NCBI GenBank assembly: GCA_018398805.1
Contig: JAGFBZ010000865.1
Location: forward strand, 3,162,001 to 3,226,000
DNA length: 64,000 bases
From: Hirundichthys speculiger
Taxonomy: Eukaryota; Chordata; Actinopteri; Beloniformes; Exocoetidae
Reading direction: 5' to 3'
Both the position numbers and the translations under genes were made by a program. Within the stretch, counting starts at the first letter, position 1, and each line of letters begins with the position of its first letter. Positions 1 through 19,478 of the stretch are shown one piece after another. Under the pieces are notes generated by a model. It ran no database searches and was not told where the DNA came from. It saw only the letters and a list, made by a program, of their open reading frames with translations.

Positions 1-189
1 GCACAATAATCTTAGTGTATGTAAACTTCTGATTTTGTTATTCTGGCATTTAGCAAATAAAAATGATTTGGGTAATCCCAACTGACCTGAAACAGGAAAC
101 GTTTAGTCTGATTTAATGTCGGGCAATGAGAAAGAAAAAAGGTTATGTGTCTTTTTATAACAGTGTCTGTAAATGTCTGGTTTCAATTG
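1..189 (+). mobile_element. 3' end of a Tc1-like transposon
   Basis: This is the right-hand end of a Tc1/mariner element cut by the window edge. It closely matches 13866-14066: both have a TGTAAACTTCTG-type start, the 'aactgacc(t)gaaacagg' stretch and a terminal CAATTG/CAACTG followed by TA. No transposase sequence is left in this fragment. The TA at 190-191 fits the Tc1 target duplication. Confidence 0.7.
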
Positions 190-191
190 TA

Positions 192-1555
192 CTTCTATAT
201 GAAGAACACAGTTATGGCCACCACAGAATAACTAATTTTGTCATCTTGATGCCAACACAATTTAAACACCATCAACAGAACAGTAAATAAATCCTGAGTT
301 GACTAAACAGATTTTTTTTCTTATTTGGGTTTTTATGATAAAAAAATATTCTTTACATGCATTTAAAAGAAGTTGTACGAGGGATATAACAGCCTTTTTG
401 GCCCTCTACTTCAGCTAATGTGTGCTATATTTCATTAGGAGCAAGGGTGAAAAAAATTATCTTGCTGTCTGACAAAAACAATTTATCAACACTGATGGCA
501 CCAAAACATCATGTATCATTTACAGAACACATCTTCCAGTCCTCACTGTCAGTATAGAACATGTTCTGGTTGTGATGGATCATCATAAACACGTGATATC
601 ATCTAGATATTGTTTTATTTGGCTTAAAAGCAGCACAAAGAACTTTTGTAGTTTGAGGGGAACAAAAGTCCTTTGTTCTGCTTTAAGACTAAGTTGATTT
701 TTCATAAACTTGTCAGGCTGCTTTGGTTGGAAAGGCCAATGAAATCCCAAGCAGTTTTGGCACACCTAAACAAAATCTCTGTGCTCCTTTGCCCATTTAT
801 CAGTATTCTTTCTTTCATTTCTGTCTCTAAAGTAGTGTTCTTCAAAAAGAAGAAAAAGGATATCCATATTGTTTGTGCTTTTCTTCACAAAAACATGTAA
901 GTTTATATTTCTCCGTCTTATGTTATTTTATTTGGGCAGACTAAATTCAGAAATGTCTTTCAGTGAGGTGTTCCAGTTTGCAGGGTACTGTGACACCAGA
1001 TCCCAGGTCAGAGAAGAATAGCCCAGATTTAACTTGATCTTTATCACCAACCACCTTTCTAAACACCATGTTACATTTGCTGCAACTCAAGAGCACACAA
1101 CGTTAAGTTGCAACTCAGACTTTAACTCCCCTCTATAGCACCCTGGGCAAACCCCCTCGACTCAAATGAAAAATTAAAAATAAAAAGCAAAAAAAAAGTG
1201 CATTTGTCTACTAGAGATGTAGAATGTTTGTGATTTATGATAAAAATACATGTAAATACTCTCTTGTTAAATGAGAGTATTTATACTCCAACTACCTTTA
1301 AATTTGAAGTGGAAACTGCTTTTCTTCCCGTTTATTTTCTGCTGCACCTTTTACTGCACTGTAACTGACCTATATTGTTCCTTCTGATATTTGCTTTTTT
1401 ATATATAATTTTTATCAATGTTTTTTTCTTTTTACTATCAATTGATTTTTATAGTTTTCTCATCTTAATGGATTTTGGTCCTGCTTTGATTATTTTCAGT
1501 GTTCTGATGCTTTATTTTATCTTTTTAAAGCAATCGGAATTGCTTCAGTTTGAAA
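192..1555. other. AT-rich spacer, no gene seen
   Basis: No ORF with recognisable protein similarity and no convincing exon with splice sites. Short open frames near 673-900 and 1375-1626 are low-complexity, Phe/Ile/Leu-rich readings of AT-rich DNA. Confidence 0.5.
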
Positions 1556-1559
1556 CATC

Positions 1560-1752
1560 ATATAGGAGCCTTTATTATATCAATCTAACTTCCGCTGCTC
1601 CCTGTTCAGGGTCGCCAGTGTTGTGAGCTGCATGAGAGGTTTGGCACAAGTTTTACACCGGATGCCCTTCCTGAAGCAGCAGGATTTAAATCTTGGGACC
1701 TCTTATGTGGTAGGCTACAGTCCTACCACTAAACCACCAGGGAGGCTTGACT
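1560..1752 (-). mobile_element. tRNA-derived SINE
   Basis: Read on the minus strand, the sequence opens like a tRNA gene (TGGTGGTTTAGTGGTAGGA, an A-box-like stretch). About 40 nt later comes GATTTAAATCC, close to the Pol III B box GGTTCRAATCC. A body common in fish follows (GGAAGGGCATCCGGTGTAAAA). The head resembles tRNA-Gly. The element is degraded and no exact target duplication was identified. Confidence 0.6.
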
Positions 1753-1782
1753 GTAAACAAAAAGCCATAGTAAATTAATTAT

Positions 1783-1851
1783 TATTAATGGAGATCACTG
1801 AGCTGGGGTGTAATCTCGCCTGGGGCACCAAATTGGGTAGAGCCGGCCCTG
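1783..1851 (-). mobile_element. Terminal fragment of a hAT-like DNA transposon
   Basis: The minus strand begins CAGGGCCGGCTCTACCCAAT and continues as a 'ttggtgccccaggcgag' stretch, a terminus I recognise as widespread in fish genomes. The partner end was not located, so only one end is called. Confidence 0.4.
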
Positions 1852-2184
1852 GCCCACAGAACTGAATTTATTTTATAACCGAGGACTGGACTTTCTTTGT
1901 CATTACAATCTGTGCCACTAGATGGAGCCGCACTGAAGTAACCAGCTAGAGAACAGCAGGACAGTGAACATATGGAGCAGATCTGATGTAACATGGAGGA
2001 ATGACACGAAAGTTTTGTTGCAGCCTAGAATTTTTTTTTTTTAGACAGAATTGTTAATATTGCTATCCTGAGTTGCTACCCGAACTGTAAAGTTCACAGA
2101 TTTCTACCGCTCTCCATGTCTGTTTTAGCTTTTCCTTATTTTTACTGTTTTCCGGTTCCGCAGAGGCCAGTAACAGACTTTGCA

Positions 2185-2294
2185 AAACAAAAGCATGTGA
2201 GCAACATGCGTTAACGTGCGAACAAAATAAATGTTGATGTTAATAAATGAATGCGTTAACGCGATAATAACGCTTCAATTTGCCCAGCCCTGAA
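2185..2294 (-). mobile_element. DNA-transposon terminus with a GTTAACGCG-rich end
   Basis: The minus strand starts CAGGGCTGGGCAAATTGAAG and is followed by repeated GTTAACG/CGTTAAC motifs. This end structure is typical of a non-autonomous fish DNA transposon. Only one end is clear. Confidence 0.4.
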
Positions 2295-3466
2295 AATAAT
2301 ACATTTGCGTTGCGGCACTTTGGGTGACTGACCTTCTGTGAGGCATAACTGCTGCAGAAGACACAGGTGGAGTGGAGAGCCTGACTGCACCTCCTATGAA
2401 CAGCTGCTATGAACAGAAGTGTCAAGACATGATTGAAAAGGGAGCTTTTGATCTGTATCTGCATGGTATTTAACAGATCTTTCATGAAGACCTCGGAAAA
2501 CTGTGAACTTGGAAAAGTAAATAAATCAAGTGCATAATATCTGTCCTTTGCCACAATGTCCAGTAGAGCTGATTAAGTTTGCTTGATAGAAGGAACAGTC
2601 TGTCTTCTAGTTTGTCTCAGATTCTTTTCTCAGCACGATAAATAATTGTTTTTATCAGGATTTTCAGAAAATGTCAACATAAACAGCTATGACTAATAGC
2701 ATAAAATAAACGACCCGAAATGCTGTGGGCAGTCTTTGTACTCTTTTATTCTTTTTTTTTTTCTGACTGCTTAATAATCATTTTTAGTTGCTATTGAATT
2801 TCTTGTCCTTATTTACCCAGGGTAAAGGTTATTCCTTTGGTAAGTAATTTGACAAACTCCCTCAGCTTGTTTATTTCGCACGGAGTCCTCATGTTTTAGA
2901 TGCCAGGTTCAATGTTCAGTGGTAACTCTCAGTTACAAAACAAATTTAACAGAAATTCCGACTGTCATTAGGCGTAAGGAGGTGGCTACACCCCTTGTTG
3001 TTTGGAATTATAACATAATCCATTACAGGCCAGGTTCATTTTATCTACATTTGAAAATGAAGTGGAAGGTTTTTCAAAGCCGCTCCACTTAAAAGACAAT
3101 AGGCTGGAAAACCTGCTTTCAGGCATTGACAACAATGCTCGGAATTTTGAGTGTTCCTTGCTAAGTGATGGTTATGCTTAGATTATTGCACAAGGTGGAT
3201 CTTTTGTCAAACTTCAAACTATATTTAACTTATTCGACAAACAGGCGTTCTTGAGATCCCGAGTAACATTAAAAAAAAAAAAAAAAAAAAGAAAAAAGTT
3301 TACACAGTGAAACTGTCCCACCTCCAGCAGGTAACGCCCACAGACCACAGCCATAAACACGCAGCCAAACTGTTAGGAAACAGTCGCATCGGGACTCTTT
3401 GGAGGATCGACGTCTCTGCAGTGAAAACTCAACGTTTCTACTCTTGCTGCTGTTTGTAAGGTCACC

Positions 3467-3552
3467 ATGCGTCCCTGCGGGTAAGACAACTTCAGAAAGT
3501 CTTTAACTTTACTTGTACACTACTGAGTTTTGCACTCAAATTACTGTAAAAG

Positions 3553-3584
<32 letters not shown>

Positions 3585-4802
3585 AGAAGAAAGAAACCTT
3601 TTTTTTTTTTTTTTTTTAACTTATTTTTGTTGTGTGCATTCAGGATCTGTCAACATACAGACCACTGAGATCACAAGTAATAGTTACTGAACAGCTTTAT
3701 TAATCTCTTTTTAAAAATAAAGTGCATTAAAATACATCAACTGGATATCGGTTACACTTAACGGAAATGTTTTGTGGGTAACTAGTTTATCGACCACCTC
3801 GGTTTGCTTTTTTATCCTGCAAAATACAGATTTTAGGACAATTGAGATCCTTAGCAAATGACGGCATGTATTTTCCTTCATTTTTTCAGATATAAAGTGC
3901 ATTTGAGCAGCATTTTGACTTGCAAAACACACGGTTATTGCAGCTGAGACAATATGAGTAAAAAAAAAAAAAAAAAAAAGGCCCGCCTCCCTCCTGATAT
4001 AACAGCCTTCCAGCTGAGCTGCAGGGCTCCTGCTCATAACAAGCACTTTGACCGTGTGTTGTACTGTACTAATATGAAGGATCTAAAAATGTCCTGACTC
4101 TGTTACTGGATGCTTCATGCAACCTCTCTGACATGCACTGTCTCGCTGATTCCCGTGTGTTTCAGGTCAGTGAGTATACTGGAAACTGCTCTGCTGGTCT
4201 TGCTGGCAGGCTGTCAACAATGTGTCTCAACGTACACTGATACCTCGCTTCCACCAGAGGTCTCACAACACAATGGCACTCTGTATGCAGCCTGTTTATT
4301 GAGACCCAGCACTTCACTCCCAGACGGCCTCCCCAAACTCTACGGTCAGGTGCTGTTTAAGCAGGATCAAGCTCCAGAAAAACTCAAAGTCCTTCTCCGG
4401 TTCAACGGCTTCCCAAGAGACGTTCCTCCAGAGCCAAGAGCTGTGCACATCCATCAGTACGGAGACCTGAGCCAGGGATGTGAGTCTACGGGAGGCCACT
4501 ACAATCCCGAAAACATGAACCACCCTCAGCACCCAGGTGACTTCGGTAACTTTTTGCCCCATCAAGGAAAAATCCATACGCGGATAGAGTCTGAGGCGAC
4601 ACTCGTCGGTGGTCTCTCTGTGTTTGGAAGGGCAGTGGTGGTTCATGAAAAGAGCGATGACATGGGGCTTGGTGGAGATGCTGGGAGCCTGTTGCATGGG
4701 AATGCAGGCCGGAGGCTTGCCTGCTGTGTTATTGGGGTTTCCTCCTCCCGTCTTTGGGATATACAAGATAAGCAGTACGAGAGGCGTCCCAGCAGATATT
4801 AG
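3467..4802 (+). CDS. sod3: Extracellular Cu/Zn superoxide dismutase (SOD3)
   Basis: Converts superoxide to hydrogen peroxide and oxygen in the extracellular space. Two coding exons: 3467-3480 (only 14 nt, ATG in the strong context GTCACCATGC, donor GTAAGAC) and 4166-4802 (acceptor TTTCAG), joining in frame to 216 residues. The N-terminus continues as SILETALLVLLAGC, a signal peptide. Metal-site motifs are present: HIHQYGD (copper histidines), GGHYNP (bridging and zinc histidines) and VVVHE, followed by the C-terminal signature GNAGRRLACCVIG. The tail KQYERRPSRY is short and mildly basic, weaker than the mammalian heparin-binding tail. SOD1 is excluded by the signal peptide. Teleosts carry sod3a and sod3b; I cannot tell which this is. 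A downstream AATAAA lies at 5360-5365. It converges on ccdc149. Confidence 0.93.
3550..3619. repeat. Poly-A followed by poly-T in sod3 intron 1
   Basis: About 32 A with few interruptions are followed, after a short AAG-rich spacer, by about 20 T. The two tracts are self-complementary and could form a hairpin in RNA or a cruciform in DNA. Further A-runs lie at 3270-3290 and 3961-3979. Confidence 0.8.
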
Positions 4803-5359
4803 TCCATCAGGAGTGATATGTTCTGTTGACTAGCTGGGAGAATTTGTCCCTGTGTTTATAGATTTTATCCATTCTGTTCCTGTAAAGTCATCATTCAGGG
4901 TCACATCTTCTAGATATCCACAGTAGCTTATCACAGTAGGGGAAATATATTATTATATTTTATATAAGCAGTACAGTTGTTTGATCAGTTGACTAAAATC
5001 TTCCAAAAAAAACAAAGTCAATAGATTGCTTTGGACTTTGGTAAAGCCATTTAAGGTCCAGAGAGGATGAATCCTAATGAATCAGATTTGAACATTTGTG
5101 CCTTCTGTCCTGAAAACTACTGAATGCATTGCCATTTTGGTAAAAAGTCATCTTATCATATTGATGAAAGCAATTGTTTTTCTTTCCTACTCATCATTTT
5201 GTGGCAAAAGCATCTAAAATTGACATTACCACCAGTGTCTGTAAATACTTTCACAGAACCATAAAAAAGTCAAGAATGTGAACAAAAACATGTGATAATG
5301 TAGACCTCTGTGGCAGCATTTATGAATGTTATTTTTCAATGTAAACACAGTTTAACAGT

Positions 5360-5365
5360 AATAAA
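5360..5365 (+). terminator. Candidate poly(A) signal of sod3
   Basis: Canonical AATAAA about 560 nt after the sod3 stop codon. The 3' UTR would fill 4803-5380. No transcript evidence. Confidence 0.45.
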
Positions 5366-5452
5366 TGAATACAATTCAATCTTGGAGGGTTTTTTTTCCA
5401 CCTTACCACAAAACAGAATAAAGCCATCAGAATTTTTGAAAACCATTAAATG

Positions 5453-6514
5453 TTTATTTTGAATAAATCACTCAGTGAATTAAGATAAATAAGGAACATT
5501 AAAGAAGGAAATAAAATGTTTTAATTTAATAACAGCGCATATACACAGCATTTAACATACATTTAAAAAATAACATCTGTAACGAAGTTTAGTTTTTTTC
5601 CCCAAATCACAGCTATTAGACAAAGTTTTCTCACACAAAAATAAAAAATGGATGAAACAATGTCACATGTTTACTTAAGCAGATTGTTTGACTGTGTTTG
5701 GAATGTTTAAAAAAATAAATGAAACTGCTTCTTTGTTTCAACATTGTGCATAGCAGCTGGATGTGTTGTCATTCTGTGCTGGAGGTGAAAATACACGTTT
5801 CTTCAACGTCACTGAGGCCAAACGTAGAGGTGGTGAAGCAGAAAGTCTCACAAACATTCAGATTTTAAATAACACCATCTGTTAACCGTCGGTTGGAAGC
5901 AGCAATTATCCCCCCCCCCCCCCTTTATTTTATTTTTTTTTTTTTGATAAATTCTGGTTCAGCAGCAGTTATCACATATTACTTTCTTCTTCACCATTAG
6001 GATCAAATTCAGTTTCTCTGTAAGAACAATTCTAATGACAGTAAACACTGAAATTTAACACCGAAAGCATAAATACTTCCTTTGCAACACCCATATAAAA
6101 ATCAGACCCACATCAGATTCTTTCCATAGCCTTTTTCTGCATTACTTTTTAGCCCCAAAAATAGCCCGTTCTCCCTCTCCACCTCAGAATCGCTAAATTT
6201 GTTAACAAACAGGAGACGAGCCCTGCAGCCAGCAGTAGTGACGGCTGCGGGAGGATGTTCACGATGTTGAGAGCGATGGCAACGGCATGAGATGTTGAAC
6301 AATCACATGGGTGCATTGTTTGGGTGTCCTGCAGCCATGACTTTTAGTACATCAGATTAAAAAGGTGGAACGACATGAGAACACCAAAGATCTCACGAGA
6401 TTTAAATTTCAGTTTTTTGTTTTGGTCAGAGTTGTGCCTGTCACACTGGTATCTCTATTCCTAAACACTATGAGATAAGCAACTAGCTTCTGGAAGACTT
6501 AGCGTCTCCTGATT
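5453..6514 (-). other. Probable 3' UTR of ccdc149
   Basis: On the minus strand the ccdc149 stop lies at 6515. A possible AATAAA (TTTATT on +) is at 5453-5458, giving about 1.06 kb of 3' UTR and a gap of only about 90 nt from the sod3 poly(A) signal on the other strand. A C-run of about 13 followed by T-rich sequence (5911-5945) would be read in the mRNA as A-rich then G-rich. No coding exon is seen here. Confidence 0.35.
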
Positions 6515-14640
<8,126 letters not shown>

Positions 14641-14699
14641 CTCACCTCCCGCTGCAGTCTGAAGGTTAACAAAGAGGCGAAGTGAGTTTAACCTGAGCA

Positions 14700-14860
14700 T
14701 CACTACGTTGCTTATGCTGAATTCACAGTCATTTTACATCACCAAGACGGATTAGCTGATGGACGAGCGCGAAATGCATCACTTCCGCCCGTGTCGACGT
14801 CAGAGTAACGTCACGACGCACTCACAGGCGCTCGTTAAACAAAATCTGTAGCTTGATGAC
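14700..14860 (-). promoter_or_regulatory. Probable ccdc149 promoter
   Basis: Immediately upstream of the first coding exon is a CpG-richer patch in otherwise AT-rich DNA. It contains two ACGTCA cAMP-response-element half sites (around 14798 'cgacgtcaga' and 14808 'aacgtcacga') and an ETS-type CACTTCCGC at about 14780. No TATA box. Calls are by motif only. Confidence 0.4.
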
Positions 14861-14866
14861 CGATTC

Positions 14867-14892
14867 GTGCTGCTGCTGCTGCTGCTGGTGGG
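14867..14892. repeat. CTG trinucleotide repeat next to the ccdc149 5' end
   Basis: About eight CTG units in 'gtgctgctgctg...ctggtggg'. It is upstream of the ccdc149 start and may lie in its promoter or 5' UTR. Confidence 0.85.
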
Positions 14893-14899
14893 TCAGCTC

Positions 14900-16420
14900 C
14901 CCAGCTATGAAAGGCCAGTGGCTGTTTTCTGGTTTGGTAGTTAAACATTTTGTTAATCAAGAGATGATTGGGAAATAAAAAATACTGATTACTGAATTAA
15001 ATTGAAAATTAATTAATAAATCTATAAATAAACTGAATAATTTGTAAAGTATCTTCTTATTGAATATTTTAATGACCATTTTCAAAATTGATATGAAATC
15101 TGAAATTAATTCTAAATTAAATATTTCTGAACAAGCGTTTGTGTTCCTTCTTTTTTAAAAAAAAAATAACGAAAGGACAAAAATCTTTATTTTTACTTAC
15201 AGATAAGCTGAACAGATTCAGCAATACCCTTTCAAGCCCTCCCTCCTACCCTCCCAACCAACAAGGCTAAGATGAATAAAATAAGTACATTATCATCATC
15301 ATCATTATTATTATCATCATTATTATGATAAAATATTTTAGTAGCCTCAGCAACATCTCCATACCCATTTGCCTTACCCTCCATTCCTCCTGAACATATT
15401 CTGGCTAAAAGAAATAAATAACCACAAAAGTGATCAATAAACATATTAACTAATCTTTAAAAAATTAATAGTTAATATGTTAATATCTAGAGTTAATATC
15501 TTAACCACAAACAGGTACAGAGGTTGCAACATTACAAATGAATAACTGATTCACCTATCCATCTCCCATTCTATTCTGTACCTAAATTCCTCCACTTGAG
15601 GCAGCTTTTCTTACTTTCAAAGGTTCAAAACTGACTTTAAACTGTAACATACCCAGGTTTCAGGTCATCTAGTTGTCATTTTAAGAGGTGCACAGTTGAT
15701 TAATGCAGCATACTTGATACTTGAGAGCGACATACTTGAGACTCGAGAGCAGCATGCTTGGGATGTGAAAATACTTGAGACCATTTCTTGGATGTCTGCC
15801 ATCAAAAAAAAGTTAAGGAGCTAACTTTAACTCAAAGTAATGGAGCCAATTCTTCTGAATGTTTCATGCAGTGCAACTTCACAAAAGTTAATCATTATTT
15901 TTCTTAAGTAGGTAAAATATTAAAGCATTAGTTTTTTCTGGCTTATATTTCACTGTCAGCTCACAGCACCTTCATCTTTGTTGTACCGACATGAGCTGCA
16001 TAAAGCGTTTTCCCTCTTGACATAAAAACTAGTGTGCAGATTCCCCCAAATCTTGTATTATTGCTTTAAGATATCTTTTTTAATTCAAGAGAATCAAGAA
16101 AAAGGTTTTGATTCTTTAACACTGAATATTTAGTTTAACTGCAACTGAATCATATAGTGTGTTTCATTGATTAATCTGCTTCAAATATAGGTCTGCTTTT
16201 GGCATATTAATTTTAAAATTAACACAGGAAAAGCACAAACACACCCAATCAATTTAGCGTTTAGTCATTCAGAAATCATCAAAATGGAAGTTACAGCTCT
16301 CTATATAGTAAAATTTATACACGACTGTGCTTTCAGACATATAATCACATAGCATATAAATAATTCACACTTACATAAAGGATACATACAATACATACAT
16401 AAAGGATACATACAATACAT
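14900..16420. other. AT-rich spacer between ccdc149 and lgi2
   Basis: No coding exon recognised. It contains an ATC/ATT microsatellite at about 15290-15332 and a short direct-repeat patch around 15713-15782 built on 'tacttgaga'. Confidence 0.5.
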
Positions 16421-16423
16421 AAA

Positions 16424-16496
16424 GGATATATATATATATATATATATATATAGATAGATATATTATAGATATATATATAGATATATACATATATAG

Positions 16497-16565
<69 letters not shown>

Positions 16566-16566
16566 T
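16424..16566. repeat. TA/GATA compound microsatellite
   Basis: Long TA tract interrupted by GATA units in its first half, with a flanking tandem 'cataaaggatacatacaata' repeat at 16373-16425. A length-variable locus. Confidence 0.95.
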
Positions 16567-17076
16567 AACATACACGCACAAACATACAAAAACATCCTGG
16601 CTGACTTCAACAGCAATTTCCGCCACAGTACTAACACCAGCAGACATCATGATTGTCCATTGCAACTTCTTCATTATAGAAGTCTTGATGGTTGGGATTG
16701 TCATTTCTTACCAAGTTATCAATACTGTCGGGATTGTCAATATTATTAATGTTGCTAATATTAGCAATATGAGCAATAATGGCAGTGTCAGGATTGTTGC
16801 CAGGGCCTCAGTTTGTTGTAAGAGCTGGAAGAGGTGGCTGCGGAACGAGAGGTCTGGGATCTTGCAACCCAAACCTGGATAAGAGGGAAATAATGGAATG
16901 GTAACGGTATTTTCCATTAACTGAATAACTGTATGGTCAATTTCTATCTCAAGACAAATGTTTTCTGCCATCACCTCAACAAAAGAATTGTGAGTGCTAG
17001 AAACACATCGTCTTTGTTTCATGTCTACATTGCATTTTCTGTACATTGTCTGAGTGGAAGATAGAATAAAACACAG

Positions 17077-19478
17077 TTTATTGCATTCCAGTTGGTTTAA
17101 TGGTCTTTAATCCATCTCCACAAACCCATTCTTACAATGAAAGTTGTATCTGTGTAAAAGGTCACTTTTTCATCATCACCTTTAGAGTTAGGTCAGTCAA
17201 GTGAAAAATGTGTATGATATTATTGCTTGGTAGCATATGATAACTTTTGGAAGGTCAATTCTAAATATATTCTGTACAGATGATGGAAACAAATATGGCT
17301 TATACTAGTTAAGTGTTGATAACTTTAATCAGATAAACAGTTTATAAAGACCATAGCCTAACTTTGACATCATGCTATATTTTTTGAGTTTGGAAAAGAC
17401 CAGTTTTCCCAAACATAAATACATTTCTACCATGGATAGAAACAATTAAAAAAAAAATCTGCATGTCTTTGTCTGCAATGTCTTTGTCAAAACAGCTGTT
17501 CAAACTATATAACACACAGCTTGTCACAGTAACTCCTGAACACCCAGTGTTATACATTTTGCATAGGAACCGACAGTAGCTCTTATACTTCTATTAATCA
17601 GGCACTCAGTAGCATATGCACTAACTTGCTAGGAATATTGTACACTTAAGCTCATAATATTTAGCTACAACATTCTGTTATCTTTTGATTGAGAAAAAAA
17701 ACCTGTGCACTGACTTATAATTGTCAGCTGTACTGTAGAAGTCAGTAGGAAGAAAGCTGAAAAACATTTTTAAACAGTATCCCACAGTTAAGGAATTTTC
17801 ATATGGACCATCTTAGCACGTCTAAAATCTTCTTCACAATCGACTAGTGTCATCATTTTCAATAGGAAGTTGATAAGTTACAGAGGAAGGCTTGAGCTAC
17901 TGTTCATACAGTTTTCACTTTTCTTGGATGCAACACCAAGAATAGCTTCAGGTGCACTTCCAAACAGTTAAATGTGAGTGAAATAACCCCTATATTCAAA
18001 CAGTGATTATATTCCCACTCTGCAACAGCAGATGCTTCATCCTGTCTCTAACTGTGTCTGTTAAAAAGCTGTATGAACGTCTTTTCCCCCTAAAGAATTG
18101 GTCAGATAATATCTTTCAAATGAGCTTGTGTTTGAACCCTGTGTGTTCTGGTGAGTTTGGTTTGAATGTAGTCATGGATGCTTGTAGATGGGGCAGACAT
18201 TAAGTCCAGTTTTCATACTTCCTTTTTCCTCACTAAAGCAATGGTAAGTGGTAACAAGTAACTGTTAAAGGAACATTCTTGGGTTAAAACAACCATAGGT
18301 CTATTGTTAGATGGTAAGGAGTGTAAACTTTTGGTTAGGGACCAAAAGAACAATGTTGATCGAAGCAGTTTTTAATTTGAACAAAATATGTGCTTGCAGC
18401 AAAATGGGAATTAATGTACATGGGGGCAATAAACGCTTTTGACAAGACTCAAAAATGTAATTCCACTTAAATGATAGTGCCCAACTTTTTAATTGTACAA
18501 AAAGCACATAACAAGATCTGTTTGTAGGAAGTATCTCCATCTGGTCACTGCCATCTATAAGCCTGTGTAAGTCAGCTATGGATGTTGCACAAACTACTGT
18601 GAATAGACGCAAGATAAAGAGACTTTATGGATTCGACTTCCACAGAAATGGATCAGTTATGACAAAACAGGCAAGTGTTAGTATTAATAGGTAGGTATGA
18701 ATTCACCTCTTTTTATGTCTGTTGACAGAAGTATGTGTGACATTGACTGTGGACTTGTACAGATGTATAACAAGGCAGCATGAAACAGAAGGAGATGCCT
18801 GTTCAAACAGTCCTTTTAATATAGTTTCTTTTATGTATATAAAGGCTTAAAATAGCTAATTTATTTTGATGTCTATTACCCCCAGGGTTAATATAAATGG
18901 CTATTTTGCTGCAAACATAAATTCTGCTCTCACTTAGAACTGCTTTGAATCATGTCTTTTTGGTCCCTAATGAAATTAAACATTCTTTACTATTTAGTAA
19001 AAGACCTGGGGTTGATTTAACTCTGGAATGCTCATTTAAGCTTGCAGATGCATCAAAAAGATTCACATATGATAGGTTTGGAGATTATACAGTGATAGGT
19101 TTCTTACAACCTGTGCTGGGTGCCCATGCTATATTCTGACAGCCTTTGTTAGCTTGCCAGGATTATGATAAAAGTCAACACCTTTTGAAGATATGCCAGA
19201 TTTGCTACAGCATTGATTTCATGCGACTTCATTATAAATAATGCTTTTATCATATTTTTTCAGGCCTCAGTTTTAAGCTAACAAACTGTAGTATTACATA
19301 ATTTATTCCAAATTGCTTTAAATGCTATGATTTGCAGAAACTTGCTTAACATTTTTTGTCTGAAAAAAAAAAAAAAATACATTGAAATGCATCAGTAAGA
19401 TTATATAGCACACGAGACTCCTTTGTAGCATAAACACATTACTGATCTGTATTATTATCACATAATGTGATGAGTCGA
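17077..19478 (-). other. Possible lgi2 3' UTR and downstream sequence
   Basis: lgi2 ends at 19479. Candidate AATAAA signals on the minus strand are at 19302-19307 (about 170 nt after the stop) and 17077-17082 (about 2.4 kb after it). The longer 3' UTR would include the MITE at 18269-19035. No coding exon is seen. Confidence 0.35.
18269..19035. mobile_element. TTAA-flanked MITE, copy 1
   Basis: Terminal inverted repeats of about 70 bp: the left starts GGAACATTCTTGGGTTAAAA and includes 'ttagggaccaaaa'. The right, reversed, starts GAGCATTCCAGAGTTAAATC and includes 'attagggaccaaaa'. TTAA is present at both borders (18265-18268 and 19036-19039). No ORF with similarity. Related sequences are at about 31960-32265, 45558-45993 and 62290-62625. 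Confidence 0.7.

Noticed and set aside
4314..4766. 150-codon open frame antisense to sod3
   Set aside because: Shadow of the real sod3 exon, which has metal-site motifs and correct splice sites.
16345..16704. Ile/Tyr-repeat protein frames on the minus strand
   Set aside because: Translation of a TA/GATA microsatellite.
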